Part shown: positions 59,129 to 64,000 of the stretch, one piece after another | How positions within the stretch are numbered: the stretch's first letter is position 1 | Layout: each line of letters begins with the position of its first letter | Program-made: the position numbers and the translations under genes | Origin: Agathobaculum sp. Marseille-P7918 | Lineage (GTDB): Bacteria > Bacillota > Clostridia > Oscillospirales > Butyricicoccaceae | Direction of reading: 5' to 3' | Length of the DNA stretch: 64,000 bases | NCBI RefSeq assembly: GCF_900625105.1 | Contig: NZ_UYYD01000002.1 | Span: forward strand, 1-64,000 | The notes under the pieces: model-generated | The model's database searches: none | Seen by the model: the letters and a program-made list of their open reading frames with translations, nothing else | Told to the model about the DNA's origin: nothing

Positions 59129-60265
59129 TCACGCCAGCCATTGCAGGTTTTTGTCCTCCGCAAGGCTGCTCAAACCGTAGACGAACAGGATGTCGTCCGC
59201 CGGGTTTTCCCGCAGCCAGTCCGAGATGGTCTGCCGCTTGAAATACCGCAGGTCGATCAGGTCGATCGTGCTGTATTCCTCCGCGAGAAAGGGCGCGAGC
59301 GCGTGCGCATAGGAATCCTTGACGACCAGCAGCCGTTTGTCCGTGTCCGCATTGGTCTGGATATGCACGCGCGCATGGTTGCCGCTCAAAAACACCGGAT
59401 ATTTGTCCGCCTGCTCGAGATACTCCCGGAACAGCATCCCCTCGTGCACGACCGGCTCGCGGCCGTCGCCGTCATACACCGTGGTCTCGGCTTGCAGGCC
59501 GGGGTCGCTCCAGAGCGCGATCTCATCCGGCGGGGTCAGCCACAGGCCGCTTTTGGAATAGGAAGTGCCGTAAAAATCCGGCGCCCACTCGACTTCAAAG
59601 GTATCCTCCATAACGGAGGACTCGCCCTGCTCCTGCATCAGCAGGCGGTACGCCCGGTACGCGCCCGCGGTCGTCCAATGGTGGTCGGTGCGGTAATAGA
59701 GCGTGTCCGGGTCGTCCGCGCTTTGGAAATCGCCCAGCACGTCCAGCCAGTGCACGCTGTCCCCGGCGATGCGCCGCGCCTGCTCCAGCATGTCCGCATC
59801 CGGGTAATCCAGATGCAGCGCGGGCAGCTGATCCTGCACCACCGCGCCCGCGGACGGCACCGCCATCAGGTAGACCGGCACGGTCTGCGCCTGCGCAAAC
59901 GCGGTGATCGCCTGCATGTTGTCCTGCAAGGTCTGCCGGTCGTCCGACAGCGGCGCGGGAAACAGCCAGCCGTCCTTTCCGCGGACGATGCTGTCAACGG
60001 CGCCGCGTCCTTCCACCTGTTCCAGATAGGCGTTGACCCCGACCCATGCGTCGCGCCCCGGGAAATGGTCGGACAGATATTGCTCTATATCGGTAAACAG
60101 GCTGCCGTCCGCCAGCCCCGCCGCGCTGACCGCGGGCCGCTGCGCCAACACGCGCTTTTCATTCTCCGAAAAGGACCGGTGCGGCAGCAGCCAGAACGCC
60201 GCCTGCATGCCGATCAAAATGCCCCCGAACAGCAGCGCCACTGCGCGGGGATGCCGAAACTGCAT
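59129..60265 (-). CDS. DHHW-motif AlgX/AlgJ-like protein
   Basis: Protein of 378 residues with one N-terminal membrane anchor (AVALLFGGILIGMQAAFWLL) and an SGNH-like extracytoplasmic domain: SENEKRVLAQRP, GKDGWLF, YYRTDHHWTTAGAY (DHHW motif) and VVKDSYAHALAPFL. Such proteins partner MBOAT acyltransferases and transfer acyl groups to cell-surface polymers. It lies 15 bp after the MBOAT gene. Confidence 0.88.
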   Translation of the reverse strand: MQFRHPRAVALLFGGILIGMQAAFWLLPHRSFSENEKRVLAQRPAVSAAGLADGSLFTDIEQYLSDHFPGRDAWVGVNAYLEQVEGRGAVDSIVRGKDGWLFPAPLSDDRQTLQDNMQAITAFAQAQTVPVYLMAVPSAGAVVQDQLPALHLDYPDADMLEQARRIAGDSVHWLDVLGDFQSADDPDTLYYRTDHHWTTAGAYRAYRLLMQEQGESSVMEDTFEVEWAPDFYGTSYSKSGLWLTPPDEIALWSDPGLQAETTVYDGDGREPVVHEGMLFREYLEQADKYPVFLSGNHARVHIQTNADTDKRLLVVKDSYAHALAPFLAEEYSTIDLIDLRYFKRQTISDWLRENPADDILFVYGLSSLAEDKNLQWLA

Positions 60266-60280
60266 GTTTGTTGTCTCCTT

Positions 60281-61663
60281 TTAGAACCGAAAATACAAAA
60301 ACGGGTTGTAACTCTGCGCCACCAGCGCCGCGCAGCTCGCCGCGAGCAGTAATAGGCACCAGACCGGCGCGCCCACATGCACCCAGCGGGCGTCCTCCCG
60401 GCGCCGCACCCAGTCCGCGGCCAGCGGCAGCGAAGCCAGCGCCGCAATAACAAGCAGCGGCAGATAGGACAGCACCCAGACCGCCGCCTGCGCGCTGATC
60501 AGCCCGCCGGAAAGCGAGAACATCGCGTGCAGATAGCCTGCCAGCGCGCCGAAGTCCTCGATGGCGAACAGCACCCAGCCCAGCATGACCAGCGCTATGG
60601 TCAGGATGTGCCGCAGCACGCGCGGGATACGCGCCAGCCGCGCCTCCCCGATCAGGCGCTCCGCCGCCAGCAGAACGAAATAATACAGTCCCCACAGCAC
60701 ATAGTTCCATGCCGCGCCGTGCCACAGGCCGGTCAGCGCCCACACGACAAACAGGTTGACAAACGTCCGCACCGTGCCGCAGCGGCTGCCGCCCAGCGGG
60801 ATATACACATAATCCCGGAACCAGCGGCTGAGCGTAATGTGCCAGCGCCGCCAGAACTCCTTGACGCTCCCGGCGGCATAGGGGTAGCGGAAGTTGACCG
60901 GGATCTCAAACCCGAACATGCTGCCCAGCCCGCGCGCCATATCCGAATAACCGGAAAAGTCGAAGTAGATTTGCAGCGTAAACGCCGCCGCGCCCATCCA
61001 CGCGCCCAAAACGCCGATGCCGTCCGGCAGCGCGCGCAGGCCGTTCCACAGCTGCCCCATGGCGTTGGCCAGCAGCATCTTTTTGCCCAGTCCGATCAGC
61101 AGCAGGCAAAATCCGTTTGCGATCTTGTTCCAGGTCTCCTCGCGGCCGCCCAGCTGCCCGCGCAGCTCCTCATAGCGCACGATCGGCCCTGCGATCAGCT
61201 GCGGGAAAAAGGTCATGTAAGTGGCAAAGGACACCACGCTTTTCTCCGCGGGCGCGGTTTTGCGATAGACGTCCACCACATAGGACACCACCTGAAAGGT
61301 GTAAAATGAAATGCCCAGCGGCAGCGGGATCGGCTTTGCCAGCACCTGTCCCAGCCCGATCGTGTCCAGCACAAAGCCGGTGTATTTGAACACCACAAGC
61401 AGCCCCAGATCGAGCACGAGCGCCGTCACCAGCCACAGGCGGCGCGGACCGGTTTCGGCGCAGGCAGCGATACGCCGCCCGATCCACCAGTTGGCGACCG
61501 CCGTCAGCAAAATGACCGGTAGGAACCAAGGTTCCCCCCAGCCATAAAACACCAGGTTGGCCGCCAGCAAAAACCCGTTGCGCCACCGGCGCGGAAAACA
61601 ATAATATCCCACCAAAACAACCGGCAGGAAGAAAAACAGAAAAGCCAAACCGGCGAAGCTCAA
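60281..61663 (-). CDS. MBOAT-family O-acyltransferase
   Basis: Membrane acyltransferase of 460 residues with 11-13 helices, like AlgI/DltB/PatA. The N-terminus is FLPVVLVGYYCFPRRWRNGFLLAANLVFYGWGEP, with SFYTFQVVSYVVDVYRK and YPYAAGSVKEFWRRWHITLSRWFRDYVYIPLGG. The catalytic His is in LTGLWHGAAWNYVLWG. It moves an acyl group across the membrane to the DHHW partner. The polymer modified here is unknown. Confidence 0.93.
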   Translation of the reverse strand: MSFAGLAFLFFFLPVVLVGYYCFPRRWRNGFLLAANLVFYGWGEPWFLPVILLTAVANWWIGRRIAACAETGPRRLWLVTALVLDLGLLVVFKYTGFVLDTIGLGQVLAKPIPLPLGISFYTFQVVSYVVDVYRKTAPAEKSVVSFATYMTFFPQLIAGPIVRYEELRGQLGGREETWNKIANGFCLLLIGLGKKMLLANAMGQLWNGLRALPDGIGVLGAWMGAAAFTLQIYFDFSGYSDMARGLGSMFGFEIPVNFRYPYAAGSVKEFWRRWHITLSRWFRDYVYIPLGGSRCGTVRTFVNLFVVWALTGLWHGAAWNYVLWGLYYFVLLAAERLIGEARLARIPRVLRHILTIALVMLGWVLFAIEDFGALAGYLHAMFSLSGGLISAQAAVWVLSYLPLLVIAALASLPLAADWVRRREDARWVHVGAPVWCLLLLAASCAALVAQSYNPFLYFRF

Positions 61664-61676
61664 TGTCGCACCGCCT

Positions 61677-62150
61677 TTACGGATGCAACAAATCCTGCAC
61701 CGCCGTTTTCGCCGCGGCGTTGTCCGCCGTCACGCAGAAAACGACATACACACCGTCCTGCTCGAGCACGGCGCTTTCCAGCTTGGGCACTTCCTCCGGC
61801 TTGTAGTCCGAATAGCCCTTGATCCAGCTGTCCGTGAAGGTCTGCAGCACGTCGGCAATGCTCTGCGCCGCATCGGTATCGGTCGCCTGGAATACCGCCA
61901 TGCTCTCCGCGGTCGCGCCGCTGCCGACATAGGCCGCGCCGTCCTGCACCAGATCGGCCGAAACATCGTAAAACCGGCAGGCGCCGGCGCTGTCCATATC
62001 GTTCATCTGGTCGGTAAAGGTCGTGCTGCTTTTGAGCTGTTCCAGCGCGTCCGCCGGGTCGATCGCGGCCTGCTGCTTGCCGCAGCCCGCCGCCGTCACA
62101 CAAAGGGCGGCAGCAAACGCTGCCGCACACCGCTTCATCTTCTGTTTCAT
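61677..62150 (-). CDS. DUF4358 lipoprotein
   Basis: Lipoprotein of 157 residues with signal peptide and lipobox (CVTAAGCGK). The DUF4358 body has YDVSADLVQDGAAYVGSGATAESMAVFQA and the C-terminal VLEQDGVYVVFCVTADNAAA. The family accompanies MBOAT/SGNH clusters in gut Firmicutes; function unknown. It overlaps the SGNH gene by four bases. Confidence 0.85.
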   Translation of the reverse strand: MKQKMKRCAAAFAAALCVTAAGCGKQQAAIDPADALEQLKSSTTFTDQMNDMDSAGACRFYDVSADLVQDGAAYVGSGATAESMAVFQATDTDAAQSIADVLQTFTDSWIKGYSDYKPEEVPKLESAVLEQDGVYVVFCVTADNAAAKTAVQDLLHP

Positions 62151-62875
62151 GCCTGTTCTGCCTCCGCAATGCTTTGCTCAATGAGCGCCGCCCATTTTTC
62201 CGTGTATTCCTTGGCCGGATGGATGCCGTCCGCCGCCGCGTCCGCAGGCAGACAGCCGTTTTCATCGGCCAGCGCGGAAAAAGCGTCGATATACACCGCG
62301 TCATTCTCCTGCGCGACCTGCCGGATCTCCGCATTGCACGCCTGAATGGAATCGTTATTGGTGTTGTCCTCGTTCCGTGCGGACGCCTCCGCCGACACCG
62401 GCGGAATCGCCGACAGGTAGATGGTCGCGTCCGGGCAATACGAACGCGCCGTTTCAATTACTTTGGTGTATTCTTCGGTAAAAGCGTCCCGGTTGGTCCA
62501 GCCGAGTTCGTTTTCGCCGAAGAAAAAGACGATATGCGCAAAATCCTTGCCCTCCAGCAGGTCGATGACTGGCGTCTGCGTGTCCGCACCCTGTATCATG
62601 GGCTGCTCAAACACGCTGTTCACGTTCAGGCCCACCCGATAGAAATACGACGCTTTCGGTATCGCGTCGTAGGTGTAAAAACTGTCGATATAAGAGTTGC
62701 CGACCAGCGCGGTATCCTCATATGTCGTGCGCTGCGTCTGCACCTGTGTTTGTGTTTGTCCGTCCGGCGTATTTGCCAGTTCGGTCCCTTCATTTTCCTG
62801 TTTCTGACTGGAGCATCCTGCCAGGCAAAATGCCACCAGAACACCGGCCACTATGGACTGTGCCCTCATTTCCAT
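62147..62875 (-). CDS. SGNH-hydrolase-type lipoprotein
   Basis: Exported protein of 242 residues. Lipobox VAFCLAGCSS, Gln/Thr-rich linker, then an SGNH fold: block I VGNSYIDSF (Ser in place of GDSL), block III FFFGENELGW and block V DGIHPAKEY with the Asp-His pair. Likely an acyl transferase or esterase for the same surface polymer as the MBOAT and DHHW proteins. First gene of the four-gene operon. Confidence 0.85.
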   Translation of the reverse strand: MEMRAQSIVAGVLVAFCLAGCSSQKQENEGTELANTPDGQTQTQVQTQRTTYEDTALVGNSYIDSFYTYDAIPKASYFYRVGLNVNSVFEQPMIQGADTQTPVIDLLEGKDFAHIVFFFGENELGWTNRDAFTEEYTKVIETARSYCPDATIYLSAIPPVSAEASARNEDNTNNDSIQACNAEIRQVAQENDAVYIDAFSALADENGCLPADAAADGIHPAKEYTEKWAALIEQSIAEAEQA

Positions 62876-63295
62876 CCGTTCCCTTCATTGCTGTATTTTG
62901 TGTCGAATTATCTGGCAAAGAATTATATACCACAAATGTAGAACCGAAACAACAAAGGTAACAACATTGTTGTCATACTGATACCGGAATGAAACTTACG
63001 TTTTTGTTTTCCCCACCGGGTCTGCAAATTTGCCGTTTTCCCCACCCGCTTTCTCCATTCCTGTACGACAGAAATCACACCGGTGCAGGCGCACCGCAAA
63101 GCGGTCTGCGGATGGGGAAAACCGCTGCCGCGCCGCCCGTTTTCCCGCGTCCGTTTTTGGAAAATTCCGGCGACCGATTGCAAACGCTTATCCGCATGAT
63201 TTATAATGGTCTGGCAAGGGCAAACCCACCCGGCAAGCACATATTCCACCCCGGCGCGCCTCCCCACGCCGGGCATAAAAAGGAGCTGCATCCCT
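62876..63295. promoter_or_regulatory. Divergent promoter region
   Basis: On the minus strand, TATAAT (62922-62927) is the -10 box of the acylation operon; its -35 is unclear. On the plus strand, TTGCAA (63178-63183), 18-bp spacer, TATAAT (63202-63207) drives the oxidoreductase gene. TGCAAACGCTTATC at 63179-63192 resembles a CcpA/LacI-type operator and overlaps that -35 box. Nothing else is recognised. Confidence 0.55.
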
Positions 63296-64000
63296 ATGGA
63301 GAAAATCCGCATCGGCGTCATCGGCATTGGTGACATCAGCGACGTCTATCTGAATAACCTGAAGAAATATGACGCGGTCGAGGTCGTCGCGTGCGCCTCG
63401 CGCGGGCTGGAAAAAGCGCAGCGCAAGGCCGCGCAGCACGGCATCCCCAAGGCGTACGCCTCGGGCGCGGAGGTCATCGCCGACCCGGAGGTCGATCTGA
63501 TCCTCAACCTGACCACGCCGCAGGCGCACTACGAGTATAATCTGGCGGCGCTCCAGGCCGGCAAGCATGTCTATACCGAAAAGCCGCTTGCCATGACCTA
63601 TGCTGAGGGCAAAGAGCTGGTAGCGCTGGCAAAGGAAAAGGGGCTGCTGCTCGGCTGCGCGCCGGACACTTTTTTGGGCGGCCGGCTGCAAACCATCCGC
63701 GAGCTGATCGACAGCGGCAAACTCGGCCGCATCACGGGCGGCGGCGCCTACTTCATCGGACACGGGCACGAGTTCCACCACCCCGCGCCCGCCTTTTTCT
63801 ATCAGCCCGGCGCAGGCCCGCTGTATGACATGGGGCCGTATTACCTGACCGCGCTGCTCAGCCTGCTCGGTCCGGTGCGGCGCGTCTGTGCGATGGCTAC
63901 CAAGGCCGCCGACACCCGCACAGTCCCGTCCGGTCCCAGCAAGGGACAGGTGCTGCCCGTCGATGTGGACACCCACATCAACGCCATTCTGGAATTCGAC
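63296..64000 (+). CDS. Gfo/Idh/MocA-family oxidoreductase, partial
   Basis: NAD(P)-dependent sugar or inositol dehydrogenase-like enzyme; the first 235 codons are present and the gene runs off the window. Rossmann motif RIGVIGIGDISDVYLNNL (GxGxxG variant), then LNLTTPQAHYEYNLAALQAGKHVYTEKPLAMT with the EKP motif, and GPLYDMGPYYLTALLSLLG. AAAAGGAG precedes the ATG at 63296. The LacI/CcpA-like site upstream fits carbohydrate control. Confidence 0.92.
   Translation, partial: MEKIRIGVIGIGDISDVYLNNLKKYDAVEVVACASRGLEKAQRKAAQHGIPKAYASGAEVIADPEVDLILNLTTPQAHYEYNLAALQAGKHVYTEKPLAMTYAEGKELVALAKEKGLLLGCAPDTFLGGRLQTIRELIDSGKLGRITGGGAYFIGHGHEFHHPAPAFFYQPGAGPLYDMGPYYLTALLSLLGPVRRVCAMATKAADTRTVPSGPSKGQVLPVDVDTHINAILEFD

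Noticed and set aside
1-64000. CRISPR arrays or rRNA genes
   Set aside because: No regularly spaced repeats of 24-40 bases and no rRNA sequence were seen.

Overview
The window looks like the chromosome of a GC-rich, spore-forming anaerobe of the class Clostridia, probably a gut Oscillospirales-type organism (inference). The signs are a sigK gene, a SCIFF peptide with its radical SAM maturase, T-box, TPP and fluoride riboswitches, DinR/LexA-type SOS boxes, an S-layer-anchored surface protein and a bilirubin reductase operon. No rRNA or CRISPR array is seen.

Layout. 1-7165: the right end of an integrative conjugative element (VirD4 coupling protein, PcfB-like protein, ArdA antirestriction, a ParB-like protein behind a leader-peptide attenuator). 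Its last gene is an AT-rich HEPN-domain cargo gene, and it ends at the 3' half of a tRNA-Ala(GGC), probably attR. 7409-16831: a 2,575-residue SLH surface protein and its probable LuxR-type regulator. 17099-24000: UvrD/PcrA-type helicase and DinB, each with a LexA box, flanking a MarR/AEC transporter pair, a DUF5655 protein and a MocR regulator. 24000-27362: thiSFGH under a TPP riboswitch, with a repeat-rich insertion before thiH. 27442-31063: a membrane protein, a ProC-like protein and the SCIFF locus (scfB, scfA, TIGR04086, yajC).

31210-42241 is the main discovery. sigK is cut after codon 215 by a 10.3-kb skin-like element. An 11-bp direct repeat (31844-31854 and 42177-42187) bounds it, and joining the repeats restores a 232-residue sigma-K in frame. 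The element carries a large serine recombinase, a small ORF overlapping the recombinase start, a thioesterase and a six-gene operon: acyl-CoA ligase, sodium/solute symporter, iorA, iorB, paaK and an ACT protein. The operon sits behind a T-box leader whose probable specifier is UAC (Tyr). I infer that it takes up arylacetates, activates them to CoA esters and reductively carboxylates them to arylpyruvates for aromatic amino acid supply. Because it lies inside a sigK intervening element, a terminally differentiating mother cell would lose it while the spore would keep it.

42391-64000: tRNA-Gln; a LytTR two-component system followed by a copper-amine-oxidase-domain protein; an OmpR-type two-component system with a MacB/FtsX-type ABC exporter; a FabF/acyl-adenylate ligase pair; a cation/proton antiporter under a fluoride riboswitch; a ferredoxin/membrane protein pair with a Crp/Fnr-like site at about -41.5; bilQRS, recognised by MarR-OYE-flavodoxin order and an HGDR motif at residues 164-167 of BilR; an MBOAT/DHHW/SGNH/DUF4358 cell-surface acylation cluster; and the start of a Gfo/Idh/MocA oxidoreductase.
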